From Flavobacteriales bacterium (lineage in GTDB: Bacteria > Bacteroidota > Bacteroidia > Flavobacteriales_E > Vicingaceae): a stretch of DNA of 64,000 nucleotides. Below the pieces are notes generated by a model that saw nothing but the letters and a program-made list of their open reading frames with translations, was not told where the DNA came from and searched no databases. Positions 45,348 through 54,031 of the stretch are shown piece after piece. The stretch's first letter is position 1; each line of letters begins with the position of its first letter. The stretch covers positions 124,001 to 188,000 of the forward strand of contig JACJZB010000004.1 in the NCBI GenBank assembly GCA_020635815.1. Direction: 5' to 3'. The position numbers were made by a program, and so were the translations under genes.

Positions 45348-46043
45348 ATGAAGAAAGATATTAAAATATTACTTGCAGAGGATGATGTAAATCTAGGTAA
45401 TTTATTATCAGACTATTTAAGAGCAAAAGGGTATAAAACGGATTTAGCTATAAATGGTGATGAGGCATTTACGTTATTTGCAAAAGGAAGCTATGATTTA
45501 TGTTTGTTTGATGTCATGATGCCAGTTAAAGATGGTTACACATTGGCAAAAGAGATTAGAAAAATCAATGAAAATATTCCTATTATTTTTCTTACTGCAA
45601 AATCAATGAAAGAAGATACGCTACATGGGTTTGAATCGGGTGCCGATGATTATATTACCAAACCCTTTAGTATGGAAGAATTATTAGCTAGAATAACAGC
45701 TGTTTTAAGACGCTCGCAACCACAGACCAAAGAAGAAGAAGTTGCCCTATTTACAATAGGTAATTATAGTTTCGATTATCAAAAACGAATGTTAAAAATT
45801 AAAGATGAAGAACAAAAATTAACATCAAAAGAAAATGATTTATTAAGGTTGTTAGCTTTAAATCAAGGAAAAATCTTAGAAAGAACTTATGCCTTAAAAG
45901 CAATTTGGGGAGACGATAATTACTTTAATGCAAGAAGCATGGATGTTTATATTGCTAAGCTTCGAAAGCATTTAAATAAAGATGAGCGTATTGAAATTAT
46001 GAATGTACATGGACGAGGGTTTCGGTTTTTTATTCATGAATAA
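45348..46043 (+). CDS. OmpR-family response regulator (RprY-like), second copy
   Basis: 231 residues. Receiver with LLAEDD, phospho-acceptor D55 (LCLFDVMMP) and ITKPFSM. The DNA-binding winged helix ends IAKLRKHLNKDERIEIMNVHGRGFRF. The ATG at 45348 is preferred over a TTG at 45342 that overlaps the kinase stop. Confidence 0.93.
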   Translation: MKKDIKILLAEDDVNLGNLLSDYLRAKGYKTDLAINGDEAFTLFAKGSYDLCLFDVMMPVKDGYTLAKEIRKINENIPIIFLTAKSMKEDTLHGFESGADDYITKPFSMEELLARITAVLRRSQPQTKEEEVALFTIGNYSFDYQKRMLKIKDEEQKLTSKENDLLRLLALNQGKILERTYALKAIWGDDNYFNARSMDVYIAKLRKHLNKDERIEIMNVHGRGFRFFIHE

Positions 46044-46106
46044 ATAGTGATAAAAGTCATTCTAAAAACAAGTGATAAAAATTACATTTGAGTAAAACTT
46101 TATTAG

Positions 46107-46928
46107 ATGAAAAATATTCTTTTCCCAACCGATTTTTCAGAAAATTCAAATCATGCGTTGGCACTTGCGTTGACCCTAGCTAAAGATTTTGGAGCAAAAC
46201 TTCACATCTTAAACGCTTATAAAATGCCATACTCTAGTTCTTCCCCTATGACAAGAACACTTCTAGAGACTTTAGAAAAAGCTTCTGAAGGAGCGTTATC
46301 AAACTGTTTAAAAACAATAAAAGGAAATATCGATTACAAAGAGGTTGATATTAAAACCAAGGCAATGGCCGGAAGTGTTGCAAATACAGTTGATGTTTAT
46401 GCAAACAAACAAGAAGTAGATTTAATAGTGATGGGAACAAAAGGAGCTTCAGGGTTAAAAGAAGTTTTAATTGGGAGCAATGCTGAAGAAGTTGTAGCAC
46501 ATAGCGATAAATCGGTTTTAGTGATACCAGAAAACACACAACTTTCTCAAGTTAAAAAAGTTGTGTTTGCTGTTGATTTTCAAGAGATTAAAGATGTGTC
46601 TGTTTTTAAAACATATATAGAATTTATTAAAAAATACAAAGCAGAAACGTTGTTTGTTAATATTTACCATGAAGGGAACAGTCAGAAAAGCAGTGAGCTG
46701 GAAACAAATATGAAACAAATTTTTTCTGAAATAAATTACAGTCTAAACTTTGAAAAGAATGATGATATTGTAAATGGCATTAATAAATTTGTTCGAGAAA
46801 ACAACTGCGATATGTTAGCTTTATTTTCAAGAAAACATGGTTTTATTGATAAAATATTCCATAAAAGCATTACAAATAAATTGACTTGTCAGGCGGAATT
46901 GCCTATGTTTGTAGTAAAAGAAATCTAA
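46107..46928 (+). CDS. Universal stress protein, two Usp domains
   Basis: 273 residues. Domain 1 (1-140) has the nucleotide-binding GTKGASGLKEVLIGSNAEEV followed by SVLVIP. Domain 2 (about 148-273) has the Usp fold pattern (VVFAVDF ...) but no intact glycine motif, as usual in tandem UspA proteins. The ferritin gene follows by 2 nt, suggesting one stress-induced message. Confidence 0.9.
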   Translation: MKNILFPTDFSENSNHALALALTLAKDFGAKLHILNAYKMPYSSSSPMTRTLLETLEKASEGALSNCLKTIKGNIDYKEVDIKTKAMAGSVANTVDVYANKQEVDLIVMGTKGASGLKEVLIGSNAEEVVAHSDKSVLVIPENTQLSQVKKVVFAVDFQEIKDVSVFKTYIEFIKKYKAETLFVNIYHEGNSQKSSELETNMKQIFSEINYSLNFEKNDDIVNGINKFVRENNCDMLALFSRKHGFIDKIFHKSITNKLTCQAELPMFVVKEI

Positions 46929-46930
46929 TT

Positions 46931-47449
46931 ATGTTAAAGAAAGAAATAGAAAGTGCGTTAAATGCACAAATTTTAATAGAAGCTGAATCATCACAAATAT
47001 ATTTAGCAATGGCATCTTGGGCAGAAACCCAAGGATTAGGAGGGACAGCTCAATTCTTATACAAACATTCTGATGAGGAGAGAATACACATGCTTAAACT
47101 TGTACAGTATGTAAATGAACGTGGAGGAAGGGCTGTTATCCCTGCATTATCAAAACCAGGAGAGGACTATGAGTCGTTAAATAATTTATTTCAAGCATTA
47201 TTAAATCATGAGGTAATGGTTTCGAACGAAATAAATAATTTAGTTGAGATTTGTCTTCAACAAAAAGATTATACCACCCACAATTTTATGCAATGGTATG
47301 TAGCTGAACAAATTGAAGAAGAAGCTTTAGCTCGAACAATTATGGATAAATTAAGGATGATTGGGTCTGATAAAGGTGGGCTATATTTGTTTGATAGAGA
47401 TATTGAATCTATTTCTATGACTGCGTCAAATGCCCCAGCCAAGCAGTAG
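46931..47449 (+). CDS. ftnA: Ferritin
   Basis: 172 residues from the ATG at 46931 (an earlier frame opening would lie in the usp gene). Non-haem ferritin with the ferroxidase ligands E17, E50 and H53 (HSDEERIHM) and the second pair in NFMQWYVAEQIEEE. It stores iron in a 24-mer. Co-transcribed with the Usp gene. Confidence 0.95.
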   Translation: MLKKEIESALNAQILIEAESSQIYLAMASWAETQGLGGTAQFLYKHSDEERIHMLKLVQYVNERGGRAVIPALSKPGEDYESLNNLFQALLNHEVMVSNEINNLVEICLQQKDYTTHNFMQWYVAEQIEEEALARTIMDKLRMIGSDKGGLYLFDRDIESISMTASNAPAKQ

Positions 47450-47605
47450 GTTATTAACAATTTTATTAATTTGTTAATAAAACAGCCTTTTGATATGCTA
47501 TATTAAAAAGGCATCTTGTTATATTTACTCCCTTTAAAAAGTAAAGTTGATTTTTTAACCTTAATATTTTAAGCGTTTAGAAATCTTTTAGTTGGTGATT
47601 ATTAT

Positions 47606-47992
47606 ATGAAAAATTTATTTGTAATATTAATTGGGTTATTTATTTTTTGTTCTTCTAACGCTTATGGGCAGTTTTGGAAGAAAAAAAGTTCGGGCTCAGT
47701 TTCTGCAAAATCTGGTTCATACGAAGCACCAAAGCACAGGGATGCTTTCTCTGGAAAATCAAAAAAAGGGCCAAACGTTACATCTACAAAAAGTCCCAGA
47801 ACCAAATCTAAATCTAAACTTTATAAACACTCTATTTCAAAAAAACCTGTTAAGTTGAGAAATAATTCTGTGTTTTCTTCTAGTAAACGTCGTTACAAAT
47901 CAGCAACAGCTAAACCAAAAAGTAGTGATAAAAATAGTGCTAAAACGTCTAGTGGAGGAAGAAAGTCAGGCAAAGGAAGAAAAAAACAATAG
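47606..47992 (+). CDS. Very basic exported low-complexity protein
   Basis: 128 residues. A signal peptide ends at YGQ; the mature ~105 residues are mostly Lys, Ser, Arg, Gly and Pro with hardly any hydrophobic residues and end GRKKQ. Predicted to be disordered and strongly cationic. No family recognised. It lies alone between ferritin and the YfiR operon. Confidence 0.6.
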   Translation: MKNLFVILIGLFIFCSSNAYGQFWKKKSSGSVSAKSGSYEAPKHRDAFSGKSKKGPNVTSTKSPRTKSKSKLYKHSISKKPVKLRNNSVFSSSKRRYKSATAKPKSSDKNSAKTSSGGRKSGKGRKKQ

Positions 47993-48092
47993 CCTTTGTT
48001 GTCTTTCCTTTCACAACACATTACCATTTATTTTTTTTTTGTATCTTTCCTCAATTAATTTTTTGGTCTAATATTTGACAAATAGCTGATTA

Positions 48093-48614
48093 GTGAAAAA
48101 AATTGCATTTATATTATTCTCTTTATTTTTTATCCAAACCGGATTTAAACCAGCGGGGGCAATAGATACAAATGCAAAAATTAAGGCTGTTTTTATTTAC
48201 AACTTTACAAAATATATCGAGTGGCCAAAATCATATAAAGAAGGTGAATTTATTATAGGGATTATTGGAGAGTCTCCGCTTTATAGCGAATTAACAAAGA
48301 TGACTCAAACAAAAAAAGTTGCTAATCAATCACTTCAGGTTAAGAAGTTTAATTCAGCTGATGAAGTATCAAAATGTCATATCTTATATCTCAGTAAAGA
48401 TAAAAGTGGAGAAATATCATCTTTATTAAAGTCATTAAAAAATAATAGTACACTTATTGTTACTGAACAGGCTGGGCTTGTGGATAAAGGTGCGGGTATT
48501 AATTTTATAATTAAAGATAATAGACAAAAATTTGAGTTGAATAAAGGAAATGTAGAAAAGTATAAATTAAAAGTTAGTTCAAGTTTAGAAGCATTGGCTT
48601 TTACTGTTAAATAA
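48093..48614 (+). CDS. YfiR-family periplasmic protein
   Basis: 173 residues, GTG start at 48093 directly before the signal peptide (KKIAFILFSLFF). KIKAVFIYNFTKYIEWP is the usual YfiR/DUF4154 opening, and DKGAGINFIIKDNRQKFELN the usual end. YfiR in Pseudomonas represses a membrane diguanylate cyclase; no GGDEF gene is here. The next gene follows with no gap. Confidence 0.88.
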   Translation: MKKIAFILFSLFFIQTGFKPAGAIDTNAKIKAVFIYNFTKYIEWPKSYKEGEFIIGIIGESPLYSELTKMTQTKKVANQSLQVKKFNSADEVSKCHILYLSKDKSGEISSLLKSLKNNSTLIVTEQAGLVDKGAGINFIIKDNRQKFELNKGNVEKYKLKVSSSLEALAFTVK

Positions 48615-49514
48615 ATGAAAAAAGGAATTTATATATTATCCCTAACACTGCTGATTTGCAACATTGCTTTCGCTCAGTTTGTAGGTAAAGATGGTGTCTC
48701 TAAAGCATTGTTTTATTTACAAAAAGAAGAGCTCGATAGTGCAAAAAAATACATTGATGAAGCAGCCGTAGATTCTACAATAAATGGTGAAGCTAAAACA
48801 TGGTACTATAAAGGGTTTATATATAAAGAGCTATATAAAACAAAAGAAAAAGACGATAAAAATTCTAATTTTAGACTTGAAGCAATTTCAGCTTTAAGGA
48901 AATTAACAGAAATAGATAAAGAGCAAGAATTCACAGAAAGTTCATCAAAAATGCTAAATTATTTAGCGTCAACACTATATAATGATGCAGCACGATCATT
49001 AACTCCAGAAACATATCAATTAGCACAAGGAAATTTTGATAAGTATAAAGAAACGATGATTTTGTCAAATCCTAAGGTTGAACTAATTTCTCAAGACGTG
49101 AAATTTAAATTAGCCTTAGCTTCTATGCTTAATCAATATGCACAACAAAGTGGTCAGGTTGATTCAACTAAAAAAGAACAGATTAAATCTATTTATAAAG
49201 AGGTAATTGCTTTAGATTCAAATAATGGAAGTGCACATTATAATGTTGGAATTTTATATTATAACGATGCTGCAGATATTATTAACAATATGGATTATGA
49301 TATGGATTTGGAAAGATTAAATGAGTTACAAGATGTTTGTATAGATTTATTCCTAAAAGCATTACCATATATGAGAAAGTCTTACGAGTTAGGCTATAAT
49401 CCTAAAGAAACATTAATTGGGTTAAAAAATATTTATCATGGCTTGAATGATGAAGAAAAAGAAGAAATCTATAACAAAGAGTTAGAAACGCTTGATTCTC
49501 CTGATGAGAAATAA
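48615..49514 (+). CDS. TPR-like exported protein
   Basis: 299 residues. A signal peptide (to AFAQ) is followed by helical repeats of TPR type (KALFYLQKEELDSAKKYIDEAA ... TWYYKGFIYKEL ... GSAHYNVGILYYNDAADI). It starts directly after the YfiR stop and overlaps the phosphatase gene, so all three form one operon. Role unknown, perhaps a scaffold for the signalling pair. Confidence 0.75.
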   Translation: MKKGIYILSLTLLICNIAFAQFVGKDGVSKALFYLQKEELDSAKKYIDEAAVDSTINGEAKTWYYKGFIYKELYKTKEKDDKNSNFRLEAISALRKLTEIDKEQEFTESSSKMLNYLASTLYNDAARSLTPETYQLAQGNFDKYKETMILSNPKVELISQDVKFKLALASMLNQYAQQSGQVDSTKKEQIKSIYKEVIALDSNNGSAHYNVGILYYNDAADIINNMDYDMDLERLNELQDVCIDLFLKALPYMRKSYELGYNPKETLIGLKNIYHGLNDEEKEEIYNKELETLDSPDEK

Positions 49515-51318
49515 AAAATCAAACTCAAAAATGGGATTCAGATTTACAATAGGTAAAAAAATAGGAACAGGATTTGGAGTTTTGTTGTTTTGTGTGGTAG
49601 TTGTATTTTACACTACTTATCAAACTCTAAATACAAGTATTGAAATTAACGAAGAAATTACTACAGTTAATAATCCGACAGTGGCTTCTCTAGAGGAGTT
49701 AAAATTACTTACGGTTCGCTCCAAAATGTTAATTTCTAATTGGATATATCAGCAATCTCAAGCAGATGATCCAGAGAAGCAAAAGTTAAATAGAATAAGT
49801 TCTAGAGATTACCCTTTTCTTAAAAAAAGAATAAAAGAATTAGCAATACATTGGTCAGAAAAAGACCAAAAGAAGATTAAATTGGTATTTGCCAATTTAG
49901 ATGAGTTACTTGAACTTCACGAAGAAGTAAAGTTACTCTTACCTAGTTGGGGGAGTTATGAAGATTCTCAAAGTAAGTTTTTAGCCAATTTCATGATTGG
50001 AGAAGGAGGAGATATTACTTTAAAAACCAATGAAATCCTTTTTCAATTAAACGATTTAATTGCAAATCAAAAATTTCAATCGGATGAAGTAACCACTACA
50101 ATGTTAACCTCGTTTAGTTTTTTAAAGCAATTGTTTAGAATACTTGGTATTGCACTTGTTGTGGGAGGAGTTTTGATTGCAATATTTACAACAAGAACGA
50201 TTGTAAAACCAATTTATAGGTTAAAACACATTTTATTGGATTTAAGTAGAGGTGTTTTTCCCACTAAAACTTTAAAGGAACGAAGTGATGAAATTGGAGA
50301 AATGACTAACGCACTAAATAGGTTAGTATTGGGACTTAAAAGCACAAAAGATTTTGCAAATGATGTGGGTAGTGGCCAGTTTTCAACCAATTATGAACCG
50401 TTAAGCTCTGAAGATGAATTAGGACATGCACTTTTAAAAATGCGTGTTGATTTGGCTGAAAATGAAAGAGTTTTAGAGCAGAAAGTAATTGAAAGAACAG
50501 CTGAGGTAGTAAAACAAAAAGAAGAGATTGAAGTTCAAAATGAGAAAATTAGTGAATTATATACCGAAGTTACTGATAGTATAAAATATGCAAAACGTTT
50601 ACAAGAAGCTATTTTGCCGCCAGATGATCTTGTGAAAAAGATTTTACCAAATTCATTTGTTTTGTATAAACCAAAAGATATCGTTTCAGGTGATTTTTAC
50701 TGGATGGGAGAAAAAAATGGGAAGACATACTTTGCTGCAGTTGATTGTACAGGACATGGTGTGCCTGGTGCATTTATGAGTATTGTAGGCTATAACGCAT
50801 TGAATAATGCCTTAAGCCAATTCGACACTCCTGCTACCATTTTAGATTCTTTAAATAAAGAAATTAGCCAAACGTTACATCGAAATTCTTCTGGAGCCAC
50901 AACCAAAGATGGAATGGATTTAGCTTTATGTAGTTATGATGCTAAAACAAAACAACTAGAATACGCAGGAGCGTTTAACCCACTTTATTTAATTAGAGAT
51001 AATAATGTAGAACAAATTAAAGCAGATAAATTTCCTATTGGCTCTTATTTTGATGACGAGCCGAAAACATATACAAACCATGTTATTCAACTTGAGAAGG
51101 ATGATTATGTGTATGTCTTTTCTGATGGTTATGCCGATCAGTTTGGAGGGGCTAAAGGCAAGAAATTTATGTATAAACAATTTAGAGATTGTTTGTTAGG
51201 ATTAATTGGCAAAGCAATGCCAAACCAAAAAGAATTTTTAAACTCAACTATTGAGACTTGGAAAGGTCCTTTAGAGCAAGTAGATGACATCCTTGTTATC
51301 GGAATGCATATCTCTTAG
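49504..51318 (+). CDS. Membrane SpoIIE-type (PP2C-like) phosphatase with HAMP
   Basis: 604 residues from the ATG at 49504 (49531 also possible). A membrane helix, a ~160-residue four-helix sensor, a second helix, HAMP (about 215-270), a coiled coil (about 320-355), then the SpoIIE domain with KDIVSGDFYW, VDCTGHGVPGAFMS and YVFSDGYADQFGG. Such enzymes dephosphorylate anti-anti-sigma or similar proteins. It overlaps the TPR gene by 11 nt. Confidence 0.9.
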   Translation: MRNKKSNSKMGFRFTIGKKIGTGFGVLLFCVVVVFYTTYQTLNTSIEINEEITTVNNPTVASLEELKLLTVRSKMLISNWIYQQSQADDPEKQKLNRISSRDYPFLKKRIKELAIHWSEKDQKKIKLVFANLDELLELHEEVKLLLPSWGSYEDSQSKFLANFMIGEGGDITLKTNEILFQLNDLIANQKFQSDEVTTTMLTSFSFLKQLFRILGIALVVGGVLIAIFTTRTIVKPIYRLKHILLDLSRGVFPTKTLKERSDEIGEMTNALNRLVLGLKSTKDFANDVGSGQFSTNYEPLSSEDELGHALLKMRVDLAENERVLEQKVIERTAEVVKQKEEIEVQNEKISELYTEVTDSIKYAKRLQEAILPPDDLVKKILPNSFVLYKPKDIVSGDFYWMGEKNGKTYFAAVDCTGHGVPGAFMSIVGYNALNNALSQFDTPATILDSLNKEISQTLHRNSSGATTKDGMDLALCSYDAKTKQLEYAGAFNPLYLIRDNNVEQIKADKFPIGSYFDDEPKTYTNHVIQLEKDDYVYVFSDGYADQFGGAKGKKFMYKQFRDCLLGLIGKAMPNQKEFLNSTIETWKGPLEQVDDILVIGMHIS

Positions 51319-51339
51319 CATCAAAAAAGCACATTTTTT

Positions 51340-51386
51340 TTAGTCAAACTTAAATTTGACTAATGTTAGATAGATGACTATATTTG
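51340..51386 (+). promoter_or_regulatory. Promoter of the fibre cluster with an overlapping dyad
   Basis: A -33 TTTG (51355-51358) and a -7 TATATTTG (51379-51386) are spaced 20 nt apart, a clear Bacteroidota promoter. A perfect 9-bp dyad, TTAGTCAAA-CTTAAA-TTTGACTAA (51340-51363), covers the -33 box and could be an operator. The leader to the ATG at 51515 is about 120 nt. Confidence 0.65.
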
Positions 51387-51514
51387 CCGGTGTGATTTCT
51401 ATTTTTTTATCGACCAACTTACTCTTTTAGAAGATTAAGATGCAACGGTTTTGATGAAACTTTCGTCGTTATGCCACAGATTTGTTTAATAATATTTTAT
51501 ATAGATTTTACATC

Positions 51515-51991
51515 ATGAAAAAATCCATTTTCTCGTTAGCTTTTTTGCTAATAAGCGTTATTATTTTCGCTCAAGAAAATACTGCTTCATCTGGTGGTGA
51601 TGCCATGGGTATTGGTGGCTCGGCAAGTTACTCTGTTGGGCAAGTGGTTTACACTACTCATACAGGAGTAAATGGCTCAATAGCACAAGGAGTTCAACAG
51701 CCTTACGAAATTTCGGTAGTTACTGCTGTAAAAGAAAACGACAAAATAAACCTTGTTTTTACTGTTTATCCAAATCCTACCACCCATTTTCTTACCCTAA
51801 ACATTCCCAACGTTAAAAATTCTGCGTTAAGTTTTTGGCTATCAGATATTACTGGAAAAGTATTAGCCAACGAACAAATACACAACGAAAACACAACTAT
51901 AACGATGGAGACTTTACCTAAAGCCCTCTATTTTTTAAAAATAACCGAAAACGATGAAACAATAAAAACATTCAAGATAATTAAACAATAA
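51515..51991 (+). CDS. Short T9SS-secreted carrier-like protein
   Basis: 158 residues. A signal peptide (to IFAQ) is followed by a ~65-residue module (GGSASYSVGQVVYTTHTG ... GVQQPYEI) and a type A T9SS tail (FTVYPNPTTHFL ... IIKQ). The same N-terminal module recurs in the genes at 57827, 59652 and 60546. First gene of the fibre cluster. Function unknown. Confidence 0.82.
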   Translation: MKKSIFSLAFLLISVIIFAQENTASSGGDAMGIGGSASYSVGQVVYTTHTGVNGSIAQGVQQPYEISVVTAVKENDKINLVFTVYPNPTTHFLTLNIPNVKNSALSFWLSDITGKVLANEQIHNENTTITMETLPKALYFLKITENDETIKTFKIIKQ

Positions 51992-52004
51992 CAAATCAAG
52001 CATT

Positions 52005-53870
52005 ATGAAATCTAAAATAATCCATATCAAAGTAGCATTAATCTTCACATTAGCACATTTGCTAATCAGCACATTATTTGCTCAAGCACCTCAAAAAATG
52101 AGTTACCAAGCTGTAATTAGAGATGTAAGTCAGGCTTTAGTTACCAATCAGGCAGTGGGCATACAAATAAGCATATTGCAAGGTTCTGCTTCTGGTACTG
52201 TAGTTTATGTTGAAACCCAACAACCTACAAGCAACATTAATGGATTAGTTAGTATAGAAATTGGAGTTGGAACTATAATATTTGGCAATTTTTCCACAAT
52301 AGATTGGTCAAACGGACCTTATTTTATTAAAACAGAAACTGATCCAACAGGCGGCTCAACTTACACTATAACTGGAACAAGCCAATTGTTAAGTGTGCCT
52401 TATGCGTTGTATGCCGAAAACTCAGGTAGTTCTATTCCTGGTCCTCAAGGTCCAATTGGTTTAACTGGTGCTGCTGGTTCACAAGGATTGCCTGGCACAA
52501 ACGGTATAGATGGTATTTCTATTAACTGGCTTGGTTCTTTAACTTCTGCACCAGGTTCACCGAGTTTAAATGATAGTTATTACAACACGACTTTATTACA
52601 ATCTTTTATTTGGGATGGAGCTTCTTGGCAAATTATTGCTAAAGATGGTGCTACTGGTGCTACTGGCCCTCAAGGTCCAATTGGTTTAACTGGTGCTACT
52701 GGTGTTACTGGTCCTCAAGGTCCAATTGGTTTAACTGGTGCTACTGGTCCACAAGGCCCTCAAGGTGCTACTGGGTTAACTGGTGCTACTGGGTTAACTG
52801 GTGCAACCGGTCCACAAGGCCCTGCTGGTGCAGATGGTTCTTTAAATGCTTGGTCGCTTACTGGTAATTCGGGAATCAATCCTAGTACAAATTTTATCGG
52901 TACAACCGACAATGTTGACGTAATCTTTAAACGACAAGGTGCTATGGCTGGAAGATTAGGTTCATTAAATACTGCTTTTGGATTATATGCACTTAACAGT
53001 TCAACTGGAAACTGGAATACTGGTATAGGTAGAAGTGCATTAGGTAATAATTCAACTGGTTATGCTAATGTTGCCATTGGTAGTGGCTCTATGGCAAATA
53101 ATACAATAGGCAATCTTAATTCATCATTAGGATGGAACTCATTACCAGCTAATACTTCTGGTTCATCTAATTCAGCCTTCGGATCAGAATCATTATATTA
53201 TAATACTACAGGGAGTGGAAATTCTGCTATTGGTTTAGGTGCCCTTTATTATAATACAACAGGATCTAGTAATTCAGGACTTGGATATAGAAATCTTCAT
53301 TATAATACAGCAGGAGCAGGAAATACAGCTATAGGTTATCACTCTTTATATAATAATACAACTGGTAATTCCAATACAGCATTGGGTATTTCCGCTGGAT
53401 ACCTTATTACGACAGGATCAAACAACATTATAATAGGCAGAAATGCACAAGTACCATCTACAACCGCAGACAACCAAGTAAGAATTGGAGATGCAAACAT
53501 TACCTACGCAGGAATTCAAGTTGCTTGGTCGATAACATCAGATAAAAGATGGAAAGATAATATTACACCATCTAATTTAGGTTTAGATTTTATAAAAAAA
53601 CTAAACCCTGTATTTTATACTCGAAACAACGACAAAAGTAAAAAAACAGAATATGGTTTTATTGCACAAGATTTAGAGGCTACTTTAAATAAATTTGGGG
53701 CTTCCGATAACGGAATTATCAGTAAAGACGATGAAGGAATGTATAGTGTACGTTACAATGATTTGATAGCACCTATGGTAAAAGCCATACAAGAACAACA
53801 ACAAATGATTGAACAACAGCAAGTATTAATTGAAAAAATGCAAAAAGAAATTGATTTGTTAAAAAAATAA
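52005..53870 (+). CDS. Collagen-like fibre protein with S74 chaperone
   Basis: 621 residues. Order: signal peptide (to FAQ); the cluster's shared N-terminal domain (KMSYQAVIRD ... SQLLSVPYALYAEN, about 25-145); two collagen-like Gly-X-Y stretches (about 148-172 and 215-275); a head of ~14-residue NT(T/A)G-x-x-N-(S/T)AIG repeats (about 315-490); and a C-terminal intramolecular chaperone, peptidase S74 (ITSDKRWKDNI ... YGFIAQDLE), ending in a Gln-rich coiled coil. S74 domains trimerise phage-like fibres and then cut themselves off. No T9SS tail. Lies 13 nt after the carrier gene. Confidence 0.85.
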   Translation: MKSKIIHIKVALIFTLAHLLISTLFAQAPQKMSYQAVIRDVSQALVTNQAVGIQISILQGSASGTVVYVETQQPTSNINGLVSIEIGVGTIIFGNFSTIDWSNGPYFIKTETDPTGGSTYTITGTSQLLSVPYALYAENSGSSIPGPQGPIGLTGAAGSQGLPGTNGIDGISINWLGSLTSAPGSPSLNDSYYNTTLLQSFIWDGASWQIIAKDGATGATGPQGPIGLTGATGVTGPQGPIGLTGATGPQGPQGATGLTGATGLTGATGPQGPAGADGSLNAWSLTGNSGINPSTNFIGTTDNVDVIFKRQGAMAGRLGSLNTAFGLYALNSSTGNWNTGIGRSALGNNSTGYANVAIGSGSMANNTIGNLNSSLGWNSLPANTSGSSNSAFGSESLYYNTTGSGNSAIGLGALYYNTTGSSNSGLGYRNLHYNTAGAGNTAIGYHSLYNNTTGNSNTALGISAGYLITTGSNNIIIGRNAQVPSTTADNQVRIGDANITYAGIQVAWSITSDKRWKDNITPSNLGLDFIKKLNPVFYTRNNDKSKKTEYGFIAQDLEATLNKFGASDNGIISKDDEGMYSVRYNDLIAPMVKAIQEQQQMIEQQQVLIEKMQKEIDLLKK

Positions 53871-53935
53871 AAATGTAATACAGTATCATTTCAAAATAAG
53901 ATTGGTTTTTTTGAAAAATCTTTTTTTGGATAATT

Positions 53936-54031
53936 AAAAAGAACATTAAGAACAACGATATGAAAAATAAATTAACCTTATTTAAAAAGAACATTAAGAA
54001 CAACGATATGAAAAATAAATTAACCTTATTA
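53936..54031 (+). repeat. 48-bp tandem duplication across the fibre-gene start
   Basis: Two identical 48-bp units with period 48 (53936-53983 and 53984-54031), each holding the leader AAGAACATTAAGAACAACGA, an ATG and six codons. The unit is a multiple of three, so both ATGs (53960 and 54008) are in frame. Confidence 0.9.

Noticed and set aside
46046..46080. Direct repeat AGTGATAAAA upstream of the usp gene as an operator
   Set aside because: Ten-base A-rich repeats are expected by chance at this base composition, and no regulator is implied.
47631..47858. Second frame within the basic protein gene (75 codons)
   Set aside because: It starts inside the signal-peptide region of the other frame and has no family-like features; the main frame has a proper signal peptide.
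52650..52840. Short direct repeats resembling a CRISPR array
   Set aside because: They are in-frame Gly-X-Y collagen codons with 9-18 nt periodicity and no unique spacers.
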